From: Methanococcoides sp. LMO-2
GTDB lineage: Archaea; Halobacteriota; Methanosarcinia; Methanosarcinales; Methanosarcinaceae
Direction of reading: 5' to 3'
Length of the DNA: 64,000 nucleotides
NCBI RefSeq assembly: GCF_038432375.1
Contig: NZ_JBCAUS010000003.1
Location: 248,001-312,000, forward strand
The notes under the pieces are model-generated. The model was not told the origin of the DNA. It worked only from the letters and a program-made list of their open reading frames with translations, and did no database searches. Positions within the stretch are counted from its first letter, which is position 1. Every line of letters begins with the position of its first letter. This document shows, one piece after another, positions 15,466 to 25,780 of the stretch. Made by a program: the position numbers and the translations under genes.

Positions 15466-17396
15466 GAAGATCATCAGGATATTCATTCGATCATGTATTG
15501 AACTGCAAAAAAATAATACACCTTTGTCTGCTGGTCATTGTGGTAACCGGATTTACTCTCGGTTGTGTTGATACGGACAAGGCCCAGCACAAAAATCTTA
15601 CCTTTGAGGACATTAAAAGTGAGAACGAATCGATCCGTCAGGATGCTATCGGGAATCTGGGAATCATTGGTGATGATGAATCCACGGATATTCTGATAGG
15701 AATATTACTGGACAAGAACGAATCTGACGACATTCGTATCAGTTCAGTGAAAGCTCTTGAAGAAACAGGAGATGGAAGGGCGATAGAGCCTCTTATTTCA
15801 GTTCTGGAAGAGAATAATCCTGCACTGTTGATAGAAGTATCAGAAACACTTGTACAATTTGGTGATCCTGCAACAGAAATGCTCATTCACTCATTCGCTG
15901 ATAACAGTAAACCAGAATTCCGGGCAAACATGATGTATGTACTTTGCATGATCGCAGACGAGGACATTGATTATTTCATTGAGAAACTGAATAGTGAGGA
16001 TGCAACCACTCGAGGAAATACTGCACTCTTTCTTGCCGAGCTGGGAGACGAAAGATCATTGGATGCCCTTATCGTTGCCCTTGAGGACAATACCCGGTAT
16101 GTCAGGAGACATGCGGCCAGAGGTCTCGGGAACATTGGAAACAAGAAGGCTGTACCTTCCCTTATCCAGGCCATGAGTAATACTAGCGAATCACGGGAAG
16201 TTCGCAGTAATGCTGCAATTGCTCTTGGTCAGATCGGAGACGATGAGGCAGTGGAGCCCCTTATACAGGCATTAGAGGATGATGATTGGCTACTCCCAAG
16301 AAGTGCGGCAACCGCTCTTGGAGAGATCAGTGATACTAAAGCTGTACCCGATCTTACTGCCGCACTAAAAAGAGATGAAGATCTCACTGTACTCAATGCC
16401 GCTATGGCTCTTGAAAAGCTGGATGGAAGCGGAGTAGACAAATTAATTGACCTATTGAAAGATGATGACAAACATGTCCAGAAAAATGCAGCATATGCTC
16501 TGGCCGGAATCGGTGGTGAAAAAGCAATAGGTCCATTAATAGATCTGCTGGAAGATGCTAACGAGCATGAAGATGCAAGGGCAGCTGCAGCAAGTTCATT
16601 GGGAACAATAGGTGATAAGGATGCTGTCCTGCCACTTATCCGGGTACTCGAGGATGAAACTGAACCCACCGCTGTCAGGAAATCAACAATAAGTGCATTA
16701 AGACGGATCGGAGACGAAAGAGCAACGAAACCGATAATTGAGGGTCTGAAAGATGATGACCCGCAGATCCGGGAAGCTGCAGCATTCGCTCTCGGAGAGA
16801 TGGGGGATGAGAGTGCACTGGATGCACTTATCCTGTCAATGGAAGATGAGAACTGGAGGGTGAGGATATCCGCAATAAAAGCTCTTCAGAACTTTGATGA
16901 AGACAAGACCTTACTTCCAATTAGCGATCTGCTGGACGATGATTATTGGGCCGTCAGAAAGACAGCAGCCCAAACACTTAGCACAATTGGAAGTCAGCAG
17001 GCAATACCTCCACTCATTGAAGCGATTGGTGTAGAAAAGGAGAAAGATGTAAAGACTGCCATGGTGAGGAGCCTTGGGGACATTGACGATGGTTCATCAA
17101 TAGATCTGTTCATCCAGCTATTGCAGGACAAGTCTGAATTCCAGAGTGTCCGGGAAGCTGCAGTCATAGCTCTTGGAAAAACCGGGAATGGACAGGCGTT
17201 AGCTCCGTTAATTCAGGTAATGCTGGACGAAACGGAAGCATTCGAGCTTAGGTTAGAAGCTGCAAATTCGCTAGGTAGGATCGGAAGTCATGATGCAATC
17301 GACCCACTTTCCCGGATATATCAGAACCCGGGAGAGCATTATGACTTAAGAACTGCTGCGCAAGAAGCCATTGCGAATATAGGAAGTGTTCCATAA
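15462..17396 (+). CDS. HEAT-repeat lipoprotein
   Basis: A 644-residue protein made almost wholly of PBS-lyase-type HEAT repeats of about 31 residues. The recurring unit is of the form AIGPLIDLLED...VRxxAAxALGxIGD; I count roughly 18 units from residue 50 to the end. Near the N-terminus a hydrophobic stretch (IHLCLLVIVVTGFTLGC) ends in an LGC lipobox at residue ~35, so the protein is probably lipid-anchored on the outside. Such solenoids bind other proteins. The start overlaps the end of the preceding gene by four bases. A strong hairpin terminator follows the stop. Partner and purpose unknown. Confidence 0.85.
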   Translation: MRRSSGYSFDHVLNCKKIIHLCLLVIVVTGFTLGCVDTDKAQHKNLTFEDIKSENESIRQDAIGNLGIIGDDESTDILIGILLDKNESDDIRISSVKALEETGDGRAIEPLISVLEENNPALLIEVSETLVQFGDPATEMLIHSFADNSKPEFRANMMYVLCMIADEDIDYFIEKLNSEDATTRGNTALFLAELGDERSLDALIVALEDNTRYVRRHAARGLGNIGNKKAVPSLIQAMSNTSESREVRSNAAIALGQIGDDEAVEPLIQALEDDDWLLPRSAATALGEISDTKAVPDLTAALKRDEDLTVLNAAMALEKLDGSGVDKLIDLLKDDDKHVQKNAAYALAGIGGEKAIGPLIDLLEDANEHEDARAAAASSLGTIGDKDAVLPLIRVLEDETEPTAVRKSTISALRRIGDERATKPIIEGLKDDDPQIREAAAFALGEMGDESALDALILSMEDENWRVRISAIKALQNFDEDKTLLPISDLLDDDYWAVRKTAAQTLSTIGSQQAIPPLIEAIGVEKEKDVKTAMVRSLGDIDDGSSIDLFIQLLQDKSEFQSVREAAVIALGKTGNGQALAPLIQVMLDETEAFELRLEAANSLGRIGSHDAIDPLSRIYQNPGEHYDLRTAAQEAIANIGSVP

Positions 17397-17430
17397 GCAA
17401 CGCTTGTAAATTATTAAAGAAAACAGGAAC

Positions 17431-17490
17431 GTTCTTAGTTGTGTTTGGATCGGGTAGAATTCAAAAGCAACTAAGAACAAGCACTTTTTT
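17431..17490 (+). terminator. Hairpin terminator with 11-bp perfect stem
   Basis: Arms GTTCTTAGTTG (17431-17441) and CAACTAAGAAC (17468-17478) are perfect inverted repeats around a 26-base loop, followed by CACTTTTTT (17482-17490). It lies between the HEAT-lipoprotein gene and the convergent top6A gene and may serve both strands. Confidence 0.65.
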
Positions 17491-17516
17491 AAACAAAATG
17501 ACAAAAGGTGGATGGA

Positions 17517-18638
17517 TCAGATAATATCCATCTCACTCAGCCTGTTCGGAAGATACGTATCCGTCACGAAATCCAGACCCTTTCCTGCAAAAGCTTGTTG
17601 TTCGGCCTTTTTCTTAATGTTAAGCTGCAGGCTTATTTGTTCTTTCCAGTAGTCGCTTGCAAACCTCGGGTCAGTCATCTCACTTCTCAATGCATCGATA
17701 TCCTTGTCGGTGAGCTTGTCGGTGGAAAGTTCATATTCCACGATATCGGATGGCTGCACCCCAATGAACTTTGCCGCAGGTGTTGCCATGAACTCAGAAA
17801 GGTGAGCACTCTTGATAGCACCGTAAGCAACAGATGCGAAGATCCTGTAGGACCATGGATCACCATCAGTAAAGACCACTACTGGTATACCGAGCTCTTC
17901 GTTCATCCTCTTGATAAGACGACGTGTTGACCTGGCAGGCTGACCTTTCAGGTGTACAAGAATGGCATTGTACTTTTCATCAAAGCCATTTTCGATAAGT
18001 CTCGCATACATACCACCAGTCTCTATCGCAATGATGAACTTGGCATCATGATCAAGGAACTCGATGTTCTCAACGTTGAACGGAATCTGATAACCGCTCT
18101 CACCGATATCCTCCTGGCAGTGTATGACACGTGCACCACGTTTTGTTTCCTCGCGTATCCTGATCGGACCGAACATGGTAGCTCCGTCCTCTTCCGGACG
18201 CATGTGGAAATATTCCCTCTGGAGCGCTGTTATGATCTCAAGGTCTTCGATCAGCCTGTTACTCTCGGCCTGCTCGCGGAACTTGGCGATATCCCAGTTC
18301 TCTGAGATATAGTACAACTCCCTCAAGGTCGAACCACGGTCCTGTGCAAGGTGGTTCTTTACCAGGAAATCCACAGAATGTACGGTCTTGAGCAACTGGA
18401 AAGCACCCTTGACGGTCTTGGCGGTCCTCTGGGTCTCACGGTCGCCATATACCCAGACATCACTATCTTCACTGTACTCGATGTTGTTCTTGGTACGGCT
18501 TGAAATGCTGACATTCGGGACGACCTCGTCCACGAACTGGTCGTAAAGACTCTCGGTCAGACCGAGCAGGCGGTTCTTTGCCAGCAGATCATGCTGTTTT
18601 TTCTGTTGTGAATATCTTGATTCTACATCGTCTGCCAT
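17517..18638 (-). CDS. top6A: DNA topoisomerase VI subunit A
   Basis: The 373-residue cutting subunit of type IIB topoisomerase VI, related to Spo11. The catalytic tyrosine lies in [13 protein letters not shown] near residue 105. The Toprim domain shows [12 protein letters not shown] near residue 206 (catalytic glutamate) and [15 protein letters not shown] near residue 251 (metal-binding DGD). It makes double-strand breaks with two-base overhangs and works with subunit B to relax and decatenate DNA. It starts one base after the top6B stop and is surely co-transcribed with it. Confidence 0.95.
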   Translation of the reverse strand: MADDVESRYSQQKKQHDLLAKNRLLGLTESLYDQFVDEVVPNVSISSRTKNNIEYSEDSDVWVYGDRETQRTAKTVKGAFQLLKTVHSVDFLVKNHLAQDRGSTLRELYYISENWDIAKFREQAESNRLIEDLEIITALQREYFHMRPEEDGATMFGPIRIREETKRGARVIHCQEDIGESGYQIPFNVENIEFLDHDAKFIIAIETGGMYARLIENGFDEKYNAILVHLKGQPARSTRRLIKRMNEELGIPVVVFTDGDPWSYRIFASVAYGAIKSAHLSEFMATPAAKFIGVQPSDIVEYELSTDKLTDKDIDALRSEMTDPRFASDYWKEQISLQLNIKKKAEQQAFAGKGLDFVTDTYLPNRLSEMDII

Positions 18639-18639
18639 T

Positions 18640-20508
18640 TCAGATCACCCCTTTGATAGCCTTTGCACCGGTCACAAGTTCTTCCTCCATACCCTCCACG
18701 ATCAGTTGCGGAAGTCTGGATATGTCAGACTCAGTGACTGTCTCCAGTTTGTAGGTCACCGCTTTGGAAGCATCAGGAGAAAGCTTGAGGTTCCAGACAT
18801 AATCATAATCGCTGCCCATTGAGATGATCTTTGGCTCAGGTACAACATCCCTGATCTCATACGGGAGCATGTCATGAAGTTTGAAATCGGCAAGTTTGCT
18901 TCCATGGTTCTTCACGGTCACAGATACATTGGCACCACCATTTCCGTCAAGCTCGACCCTGCGCATGACAAGAAGGTTACCCATTACCTTTGCAACCACA
19001 GGGTTGATGTCGGGAACATCTCGCTCAAGGGTCTCAGCAAGTTTTTGTGCCATCTTTGGCAGCACTTTGGTGATTATGACCTCTTTCTCACGCCTCTTCT
19101 TCAGGGTACCCTGACGTTTCAAATAACGATTCAGTTTCCTCGATACTTCCTTGACGGCCAGTTCAACCTCGTCCCTGATCTCAGGGATCTCAGCAATGGC
19201 ATCCTTGGACTCGGAAGTGAAAGGAACATTGGTGGACGCAACATGGATAAGGATCACCACAGGACCGGTGGGCATGCCACCTCCCGGCTGGTTCAGTCCG
19301 TACTGTTTCCACTTGATGCCCTCTACCGCATGAGTTGTAACGCAGCCACCCTGCTGGTAGAGCAGCGGAACACGGTTGGCAAATCTCATTATATCCACAC
19401 GGTCGTCCTTCTGGAGGTCACCGCCGTATGCAATACCTACTTCCACAACGAAAGGATTTCCTGAGAAAACGGAAGCCGACCTTGTGGTGGTCGCAATGAA
19501 ATCAACATTGAACTCCTTCTCAAGCCCCTTATAGATCAGTTCTTCACCGATAGGAGAGAGACAATCGGTTGGAGGAGACATGATCTTTACCTTCTTGAAG
19601 GCATCAAGCAATTTCTTTGACATATCCCTTGAGATCTCCGACGGAGGCATCTCAGGGTCGAGTCCTGCTGCCTTGCAGATCTCTTCGGCTGTGAGCAGGC
19701 CAATCTTGGAGAAAGAATAACGTAAGAACGGTGCAAGCTTCTGGCGCTCTGTATAGCGAAGCATCTTCATGAGCGTACCGAGCTCAATGCCGTGAGGATG
19801 TGGCAGGATCTCCTTTGCAGGAACAGGGAGCTTGTCTGTTGCCCTTTCAAATATGACCTCATTACCATCCGGCTCGATAAGTGTGATCCTTGCATGAGGA
19901 TTGACGATGGCAGTCGCCTTCAGGTACTCATAGATGGACTGCCTGCGACCCTTTACATAGGAAGCTTCCATCTCCATCTCCACGCGTGTGCCGTGAGGAC
20001 GGTCCCAGTCAATGACCTCATCAAGAAGGATCTCCGGGTCATTGGTACTGGTATTGATCATGAGCTCATAGTGGTGAGCAGGGGAACCACTGCCGATCTT
20101 GGAGATGATCTTTGTGGGGTGGCCTGCTGTGAGCTGGGCGTAAAGGACAGAAGCTGATATTCCGATACCCTGCTGTCCACGACTCTGCTTCAGTGCATGG
20201 AAACGTGAACCGTAAAGCAGCTTTGCAAATACCTTGGGGATCTGCTCCTTTATGATACCGGGACCATTATCCTCAATTATCACCGAGACATTGTCCTTTC
20301 CCACACGCTCAATATGAAGCAGGATATCCGGTAGGATCTCTGCTTCCTCACATGCATCAAGGGAATTGTCCACTGCTTCCTTTACGGTAGTGATAAGACT
20401 GCGTGGTGCCGAATCAAAACCAAGGATCTGCCTGTTCTTCTCAAAGAATTCCGCAACGCTTATCGCCTGTTGCTTTTTTGCAAGTTCTTCTGCAATTGGG
20501 GCTGCCAT
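18640..20508 (-). CDS. top6B: DNA topoisomerase VI subunit B
   Basis: The 622-residue ATPase subunit with GHKL fold. N-box [15 protein letters not shown] near residue 45, G1 box [10 protein letters not shown] near 80, and [19 protein letters not shown] near 100 bind ATP and magnesium. A transducer domain follows, with a switch lysine likely in the [18 protein letters not shown] stretch. The C-terminal ~120 residues ([19 protein letters not shown]) form the Ig-like domain seen in methanogen proteins. I place the start at 20508 because AGGAT stands eight bases before that ATG; an in-frame ATG at 20550 would add 14 atypical residues. Confidence 0.94.
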   Translation of the reverse strand: MAAPIAEELAKKQQAISVAEFFEKNRQILGFDSAPRSLITTVKEAVDNSLDACEEAEILPDILLHIERVGKDNVSVIIEDNGPGIIKEQIPKVFAKLLYGSRFHALKQSRGQQGIGISASVLYAQLTAGHPTKIISKIGSGSPAHHYELMINTSTNDPEILLDEVIDWDRPHGTRVEMEMEASYVKGRRQSIYEYLKATAIVNPHARITLIEPDGNEVIFERATDKLPVPAKEILPHPHGIELGTLMKMLRYTERQKLAPFLRYSFSKIGLLTAEEICKAAGLDPEMPPSEISRDMSKKLLDAFKKVKIMSPPTDCLSPIGEELIYKGLEKEFNVDFIATTTRSASVFSGNPFVVEVGIAYGGDLQKDDRVDIMRFANRVPLLYQQGGCVTTHAVEGIKWKQYGLNQPGGGMPTGPVVILIHVASTNVPFTSESKDAIAEIPEIRDEVELAVKEVSRKLNRYLKRQGTLKKRREKEVIITKVLPKMAQKLAETLERDVPDINPVVAKVMGNLLVMRRVELDGNGGANVSVTVKNHGSKLADFKLHDMLPYEIRDVVPEPKIISMGSDYDYVWNLKLSPDASKAVTYKLETVTESDISRLPQLIVEGMEEELVTGAKAIKGVI

Positions 20509-20770
20509 AGAATATTCATCCTGCTCTGTAAAAACTGATAGGAATAACAACTGTACAATTCCTGATAATTTCAGGACCTATTGACTGTAATCACTAAAAA
20601 ATGGGATACAAGATATTTATTAGTTTTCAGCCTCACAGGTTTCAGAGTGACTGAAAAGGATTAAATTTCTCTAAGATCAAAACGAAAAAGTGACCAACGC
20701 AAAACCGCATCTAATGCAGATGGTACATCGGTCCAAAACGACAAAAAAATAATTTCCGGAGCAGAAGAAG

Positions 20771-21202
20771 TTATTCCCCAATATCTTCGTTCCAGAGTTC
20801 CGGATTGCTTCTGATGAAATCTTCCATCATAGCCACACATTCATCGAGATCAAGGTCTACCACTTCAACACCGTGGGATTCCATGAATTCCTTTGCACCC
20901 GGGAAGGTCCTTGACTCGCCAACAATGACCTTTTTGATCCCAAATTGTACAACCGCGCCAGCACAAAGATAGCATGGCATCAAAGTGGAATAGAGAATCG
21001 AGCCCCGGTAATTCCCGATCCGTCCTGCATCCCTGAGGCATGATATCTCAGCGTGTGCCATGGGATCGTCCTCCTGTACACGTAAATTATGGCCCTTGCC
21101 AATGATAGTATCATCCCTTACGAGAACTGAGCCGATGGGAATTCCACCATCACTGCTTCCGGATCTTGCTTCGTCTATTGCTGCTTCCATGAATTTGTCC
21201 AT
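20771..21202 (-). CDS. Cytosine deaminase-like nucleoside/nucleobase deaminase (yeast Fcy1 type)
   Basis: A 143-residue zinc deaminase. The zinc and catalytic motif is MAHAEISCLRDAG near residue 48 and STLMPCYLCAGAVV near 74 (HAE and PCxxC). Several stretches resemble yeast cytosine deaminase rather than bacterial TadA or CodA: GGIPIGSVLVRD, GKGHNLRVQ, FGIKKVIVGESRTF, SHGVEVVDLDLDECVAMMEDFI, and the end LWNEDIGE, which recalls the WFEDIGE end of Fcy1. Cytosine to uracil salvage is therefore the likely reaction; guanine or other substrates cannot be excluded. AGGAAGT precedes the ATG. It stands alone. T-rich sequence (around 20740) downstream may end the transcript. Confidence 0.8.
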   Translation of the reverse strand: MDKFMEAAIDEARSGSSDGGIPIGSVLVRDDTIIGKGHNLRVQEDDPMAHAEISCLRDAGRIGNYRGSILYSTLMPCYLCAGAVVQFGIKKVIVGESRTFPGAKEFMESHGVEVVDLDLDECVAMMEDFIRSNPELWNEDIGE

Positions 21203-21279
21203 TAATACACTTCCTAAATATTAAAATAGATTAATGGTAGAAATAAACTTCTAATTTTGATCGGATCGGTAATCTATAA

Positions 21280-22509
21280 TTATTTAGAAGAATCCGGCAC
21301 ATCAAGCCTGTAAACCCTGTCATTCTCACGTACCTTGCCCTCAACAGCAAGGCCGATCTCTTCCCCGGGTTCAGCCCTCTGAACTGATCCGTCATCATTC
21401 CGGATCTCGGTCACTTTCTGCTCAAGGTATGTATTCTTACCTTCGATGATGATCTCATCACCAACCTCAATTCCGGATTCCAGAAGCTTTACCTCTGCAG
21501 CACCTTGTTTACGATAATAGTTGGTCACAACACCTACAGCCTGCCTCTTTACAACAGAGATATTCATATCCTGCTCGATATACATCCCATCAGGACCCGG
21601 AACACCGAAATAAAAGCCTGTGGAAAAGCCCCTGTTGAAAACCGATGCCATCTCTTCCTTCCAGCCGGCAGCCTTCTCCTGAGTGTAAGTACCTTCCCTG
21701 TACGCATCAAGTGCTTCGCGATAGCACCGGGAAACCGTTGAAGTGTATCTTGTATCCCTCAACCGCCCCTCAACCTTGAATGCATCCACGCCTGCATCGA
21801 TAAGCTCAGGGATGTGTTCGATCATGCAGAGGTCCCTTGCGCTGAGCAGGTACTTGCCTTCAAGGTCAACCTCGCTCCCGTCCTCGCCCACCAGTTTCCA
21901 GCCCCAGCGGCATGGCTGTGAGCATTCCCCGCAATTGCCGGACTTGCCAAGGATATAGGCTGAAAGATAACACCTGCCGGATATGGCCTGGCACATGGCA
22001 CCATGTATGAAAACTTCCAGTTCGGTATCGGTGTTCTGCCGGATGTCCTTTATCTGCTCGAGGCTCAGCTCCCTTGCAAGCACCACACGGGAAGCTCCGA
22101 GGGATGCATAGAAATTGACCGTCTGCCAGTTGGACACGTTCGCCTGTGTGGAAATGTGGACACGCAGACCTGCATCCACCGCTTTTGTGATCGCAGCAGG
22201 GTCCCAGGCAATGACAGCATCAACATCTGATGATGCCACTGCATCGATCACTTCATCAAGCTCGGGAAGGTCATCGGGATAGATCACGGTATTCAGTGCA
22301 AGGTAAGCATTCATACCCTGCTCCTTAACATCAGAAACAAAAGAGTTCAGGTCATCAAGAGTGATATCACAGGCCCTTGCCCTGAGGCTGAACCTGTCAA
22401 CTGAAAAATAAACGCCATCTGCATGATCCTTGCATGCCGAAAGTGCTGCACGGTTCTTTACACCCATCATAAGTTCCGGGATCTTGCCGGATTTTTCAGG
22501 CTGGTCCAT
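21280..22509 (-). CDS. Peptidase U32 family protein (TrhP/RlhA-like RNA hydroxylation factor)
   Basis: A 409-residue U32 protein. It has the TIM-barrel start (PELMMGVKNRAALSACKDHA), VHISTQANVSNW near residue 118, the signature EVFIHGAMCQAISGRCYLSAY near 170, GNCGECSQPCRWGW with the clustered cysteines, and DAFKVEGRLRD near 246. The last ~90 residues form a beta-barrel domain. Relatives in bacteria act in RNA 5-hydroxycytidine/uridine formation with prephenate, and some were earlier called collagenases. An RNA-modifying role is inferred. The cysteines suggest an iron-sulfur or metal site. Confidence 0.85.
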   Translation of the reverse strand: MDQPEKSGKIPELMMGVKNRAALSACKDHADGVYFSVDRFSLRARACDITLDDLNSFVSDVKEQGMNAYLALNTVIYPDDLPELDEVIDAVASSDVDAVIAWDPAAITKAVDAGLRVHISTQANVSNWQTVNFYASLGASRVVLARELSLEQIKDIRQNTDTELEVFIHGAMCQAISGRCYLSAYILGKSGNCGECSQPCRWGWKLVGEDGSEVDLEGKYLLSARDLCMIEHIPELIDAGVDAFKVEGRLRDTRYTSTVSRCYREALDAYREGTYTQEKAAGWKEEMASVFNRGFSTGFYFGVPGPDGMYIEQDMNISVVKRQAVGVVTNYYRKQGAAEVKLLESGIEVGDEIIIEGKNTYLEQKVTEIRNDDGSVQRAEPGEEIGLAVEGKVRENDRVYRLDVPDSSK

Positions 22510-22588
22510 GAGGATAGCATCGTAAGTGATGATTTAAATCAGTTATTGTCAGGAACAAACAATCGCATAGACAGAAAAAGAAGGTGGA

Positions 22589-23059
22589 TCAGTCCACCGG
22601 TGCGTATATCTCGGTGAGGATCTCCTCAGGAGGAACTTCCATAGGATCGTTCAGGTAGATCTCCCTTGTTGGTCCTGTAATGGTCAGTCCTTTTTCCTCG
22701 ATCCAGGCAAAGAATTCCCTATAGGTTTGTGTGCTATCTTCATACGGACCCTTGTGGATGGTCTTTACCATCTTTCCGCCGGGAAGTTCGTAGCACTTTA
22801 TCGTGTCAGTCCCATCTACCTTATTGGCTATCGGGACAGCTACCTCCACATCCGCATTCCCTTCACGATAGGCCTTCATAGCCGCCTCTTCACCGATTTC
22901 ATGACAGATGAATGTCGGACCTCCTGTGATCTCAAGACCATTATCAAATGCATAATGGAAAAGATCGGGAAGCATCTCTGCGATCAGCTCATACTTTCCA
23001 GTCTTCCTCATTCCAATGACCAGCTGTGGCCCAACTTCAACAATATCTATGTCAGACAT
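22589..23059 (-). CDS. GyrI-like/AraC effector-binding domain protein
   Basis: A 156-residue stand-alone effector-binding domain (SOUL/GyrI fold): IVEVGPQLVIGMRKTGKYE, HEIGEEAAMKAYREGNADVE, VPIANKV, CYELPGGKMVKTIHKGPYED, YREFFAWIEEKG, and EIYLNDPMEVPPEEILTEIY. In the family these domains bind small hydrophobic or cationic molecules. No DNA-binding part is present. The ATG at 23059 follows GGGGT and gives normal family length; an upstream ATG at 23104 looks like leader. Ligand unknown. Confidence 0.8.
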   Translation of the reverse strand: MSDIDIVEVGPQLVIGMRKTGKYELIAEMLPDLFHYAFDNGLEITGGPTFICHEIGEEAAMKAYREGNADVEVAVPIANKVDGTDTIKCYELPGGKMVKTIHKGPYEDSTQTYREFFAWIEEKGLTITGPTREIYLNDPMEVPPEEILTEIYAPVD

Positions 23060-23134
23060 TACAATACCCCAAAAGGAAATTGAACTGAAGCTATTTATAG
23101 GCAACCAGATCCAATTAATTAGGCCTTTTCCGGA

Positions 23135-23473
23135 TCATTCCTCGATGAACGGAAGAGAGACCCTGATAATGATCACGGAGACCAGACCCCAGGCAAATGG
23201 GAGCCAGAGAGGAATGTTCATGAACAAAGGAGCAGAGTAGGTCCAGACACCAAGATGGGTACCTATGAACTCGGCGGTACATCCAAGAATAATGCCTGAG
23301 ACATAGATGATGTTGTCTCCTTTTGCAGACCATTTGAACTGTCTTGCACCATAAACGAGGATCATCAGGAAGGTCAGTAGAATGTTGTTCTGCCAGAACA
23401 TCACTGCAAGCAATAATGCAATGGCAAAGATCAATAGCTCCCTTAATATATCATAGTTCACGACTTTTTTCAT
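23135..23473 (-). CDS. Small integral membrane protein, unknown
   Basis: A 112-residue protein with three or four membrane helices: residues ~9-27 (LLIFAIALLLAVMFW), ~30-45 (ILLTFLMILVYGAR), ~56-75 (IIYVSGIILGCTAEFIG) and ~85-108 (PLWLPFAWGLVSVIIIRV). The WTYSAPLFMNIPLWLPFAWG stretch is reminiscent of DUF2878-like membrane proteins, but I am not sure. The ATG at 23473 is preferred to the one at 23518, whose extra residues are poorly hydrophobic. It lies 75 bases from the preceding GyrI-like gene on the same strand. Confidence 0.6.
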   Translation of the reverse strand: MKKVVNYDILRELLIFAIALLLAVMFWQNNILLTFLMILVYGARQFKWSAKGDNIIYVSGIILGCTAEFIGTHLGVWTYSAPLFMNIPLWLPFAWGLVSVIIIRVSLPFIEE

Positions 23474-23680
23474 TCTCTGCTTAAAGTAAGTCTTTATATA
23501 AGTAGTATATGAAAACAAGCACTGCCTACTAAATAAATTTATGACTTTGCCGAAGAATAAATTTCAAAATGGAAAAAGTATATCTTTGATTGTGGTTATA
23601 TATAAATATAGAAATACTGCGAATCAGGATTTCAATATTTAAAATACGCATATCCAGATATGTTCGGAATGGTGGGGAAC

Positions 23681-24043
23681 ATGACCTATATTGAGGATAT
23701 CGGACTTAGTGACAGTGCAAAAGCTCATGCACTAACTTACCTGCGAAATGTAGAGATTACTGAACAGTACAGAGCACAGCTTTTCCAGTGGGTGGGGACC
23801 TATCTTGATGAAAGCACACTGGAAAACATTATTGCCTACAAGAAGTCCTCACACTGGGACCAACCCTTTGAATCGATCAGGTCAGAAGCTGAAAAGGACC
23901 TCGAACTGACAACACTCTACGCTTCCAGAGGAGAACAGTACGACATCGACCTGATGGTCTTTGAAGGAAACCTGCTGATACTTTTCAATGAAGTACTTTC
24001 AAAAGCAAAAGAACATCTTGAAAAGAAGGTAGTAGCCCACTAA
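23681..24043 (+). CDS. Hypothetical helical protein
   Basis: A 120-residue soluble, mostly helical, acidic protein with no family I recognise (TYIEDIGLSDSAKAHALTYL at the start; LLILFNEVLSKAKEHLEKKV at the end). The ATG at 23681 is chosen because GGTGGGG stands five bases upstream; the ATG at 23660 has no ribosome site. A/T-rich sequence around 23600-23640 could carry its promoter. It converges with pyrK. Confidence 0.55.
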   Translation: MTYIEDIGLSDSAKAHALTYLRNVEITEQYRAQLFQWVGTYLDESTLENIIAYKKSSHWDQPFESIRSEAEKDLELTTLYASRGEQYDIDLMVFEGNLLILFNEVLSKAKEHLEKKVVAH

Positions 24044-24078
24044 AAATGAGAAATAGGGATTGTGGCCAGAAATCAGTT

Positions 24079-24858
24079 TCAGACCTTAACCCTCTGGCTG
24101 CTGGAACTTCTCTTGTAGTTGCCGAACTCTGAATCCAGCAATAAGGAACCGTTCAGTACAGGACCGTCCTTGCAGACCCTCAGCCCTTCGTGGTCCATGC
24201 AGCAGGCACCACACACCCCGATTGCGCATTTGAAATACCTGTGGAGACTAAACTCTGCCCGATCATGTGCACCCTTTTCCTCTAACATCTTGAGGACATT
24301 GAACATCATGATCTCAGGGCCACATACGCATATGCGGTCGTATTCGGAAACATCCATTTCTGCAAGTACAGTTGTGACAAAACCACAGGTTCCGGCAGAA
24401 CCATCGTCTGTTGTCACAGTTATACCCCCTGCCTCTGAGAACCTTTTCTCAAAAACAAGCTCCGATGCATTCCTTGCACCGAGTATCGTGGTAACTTTTG
24501 CACCTACGGAAGCGGCCTCATCAGCAAGCGGTCCAAGTGGAGCAACGCCAACTCCGCCGGCGATTATCAGTATGTTCTCATCCTTTGCAGGTAATGTGAA
24601 GCCCTTTCCGAAAGGACCACGAAGACCGACGGAATCGCCTTCCTTCATCTCAAAGAGACGTGATGTAGCATCACCTACTTTCTGTACGGTGATACCGTTC
24701 TTGAAGGAGCAGCCCATTGGGACCTCGTCCACGCCACGTACCCAGACCATTACGAACTGGCCTGGCTGGGCATCATCGAGGGACGTGTCAAAACGGAATG
24801 TCCTGATAGAAGGAGTTTCCTCTACGATCTGTGTTATTTTAGAATTAATTGGACGCAT
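24079..24858 (-). CDS. pyrK: Dihydroorotate dehydrogenase electron transfer subunit
   Basis: A 259-residue ferredoxin-reductase-like protein that passes electrons from PyrD flavin to its own FAD and [2Fe-2S] cluster. FAD-binding is seen in [15 protein letters not shown] and [11 protein letters not shown]; the NAD-side fold has [20 protein letters not shown] near residue 98 and [14 protein letters not shown]. The cluster ligands are in [20 protein letters not shown] near residue 212. PyrK and PyrD form a class 1B enzyme of pyrimidine synthesis; in archaea the final acceptor may differ from NAD. It starts at the end of pyrD, with GAGGTGA in front. Confidence 0.93.
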   Translation of the reverse strand: MRPINSKITQIVEETPSIRTFRFDTSLDDAQPGQFVMVWVRGVDEVPMGCSFKNGITVQKVGDATSRLFEMKEGDSVGLRGPFGKGFTLPAKDENILIIAGGVGVAPLGPLADEAASVGAKVTTILGARNASELVFEKRFSEAGGITVTTDDGSAGTCGFVTTVLAEMDVSEYDRICVCGPEIMMFNVLKMLEEKGAHDRAEFSLHRYFKCAIGVCGACCMDHEGLRVCKDGPVLNGSLLLDSEFGNYKRSSSSQRVKV

Positions 24859-25760
24859 CAGATCACCTCGTGGGCAAGGCCGGTAATATCTTCGACACCG
24901 GCATAACCATTGTTCTGCAGGAACTGCTCGATACCTGTTGCAATGTCTGCAAAGACCTCTACGCCTTCATGAACAGCTGAACCGATCTGGACAGCACTTG
25001 CGCCTGCCATTATCATCTCAACTGCATCTTCCCATGAGGACACTCCACCAACACCTATCACAGGGATATCCAGTGCCTCATAAAGGTCATAGACACACTT
25101 GATAGCAACCGGTTTTACCGCTGAACCGGAAAGTCCTCCGAACCGGTTTCCAAGTATGGGATACCCGGAATTGATGTCAATAGCCATTCCACGCAGGGTG
25201 TTGATAGCCACAACAGCAGCAGCACCGCCGTTCTCAGCAGCTTTGCCTATTGATTTAATATCAGTAACATTTGGTGTCAGCTTTACCCATACCGGGACAT
25301 CCACGGCATCACAAACGGCAGCGGTGATCGCTTCCACCATACAGGAATCGGTTCCTATTGTAGCACCGTAACCTTCCGCATGCGGACAGCTGACGTTAAG
25401 TTCAAATGCATCAGGTTTGGCATCAGCCAGACCTTCAGCAACCCTGACGAATTCCTCCGCATTTCCGCCAAAGATACTTGCGATCACAGGAACATCAGCG
25501 CCTTCTTTTGCGATCTTTATCTCATTAACGAAATCCGCATAGGAAGGATTTGGCAGACCCATTGCGTTCAGGAAACCGCAGTCCAGCTTGACCATACTGG
25601 GATTCGGATGCCCGATCTTCGGCTCCGGCCCGATGGATTTTGTAACCACCGCACCTGCACCGGAATTTGTCATACGTACAAGGGAAGCACCTGTGGTACC
25701 CATGATACCCGATGCAAGTATTGTGGGATTCCTGAATTCAATGCCTGTGATCTTTACCAT
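24858..25760 (-). CDS. pyrD: Dihydroorotate dehydrogenase catalytic subunit (class 1B)
   Basis: A 300-residue FMN TIM barrel that oxidises dihydroorotate to orotate. It shows [19 protein letters not shown] at the N-terminus, [13 protein letters not shown] near residue 70, [14 protein letters not shown] near 119 with the catalytic cysteine, [37 protein letters not shown] near 208 and [23 protein letters not shown]. The cysteine base marks class 1. Stop and pyrK start overlap. It lies 20 bases after hemC, so pyrimidine genes are appended to the heme run. Confidence 0.95.
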   Translation of the reverse strand: MVKITGIEFRNPTILASGIMGTTGASLVRMTNSGAGAVVTKSIGPEPKIGHPNPSMVKLDCGFLNAMGLPNPSYADFVNEIKIAKEGADVPVIASIFGGNAEEFVRVAEGLADAKPDAFELNVSCPHAEGYGATIGTDSCMVEAITAAVCDAVDVPVWVKLTPNVTDIKSIGKAAENGGAAAVVAINTLRGMAIDINSGYPILGNRFGGLSGSAVKPVAIKCVYDLYEALDIPVIGVGGVSSWEDAVEMIMAGASAVQIGSAVHEGVEVFADIATGIEQFLQNNGYAGVEDITGLAHEVI

Positions 25761-25780
25761 AATATATCACTCCGATCAAT

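Noticed and set aside
17431-17478. Long inverted repeat as mobile-element end
   Set aside because: It lies between two convergent genes, has a T-tract behind it and no transposase or target duplication nearby; a terminator explains it.
18874-19464. 196-codon open frame on the plus strand
   Set aside because: Antisense to top6B with no recognisable motifs.
24119-24886. 255-codon open frame on the plus strand
   Set aside because: Complete antisense overlap with pyrK; low-complexity S/T/P composition.
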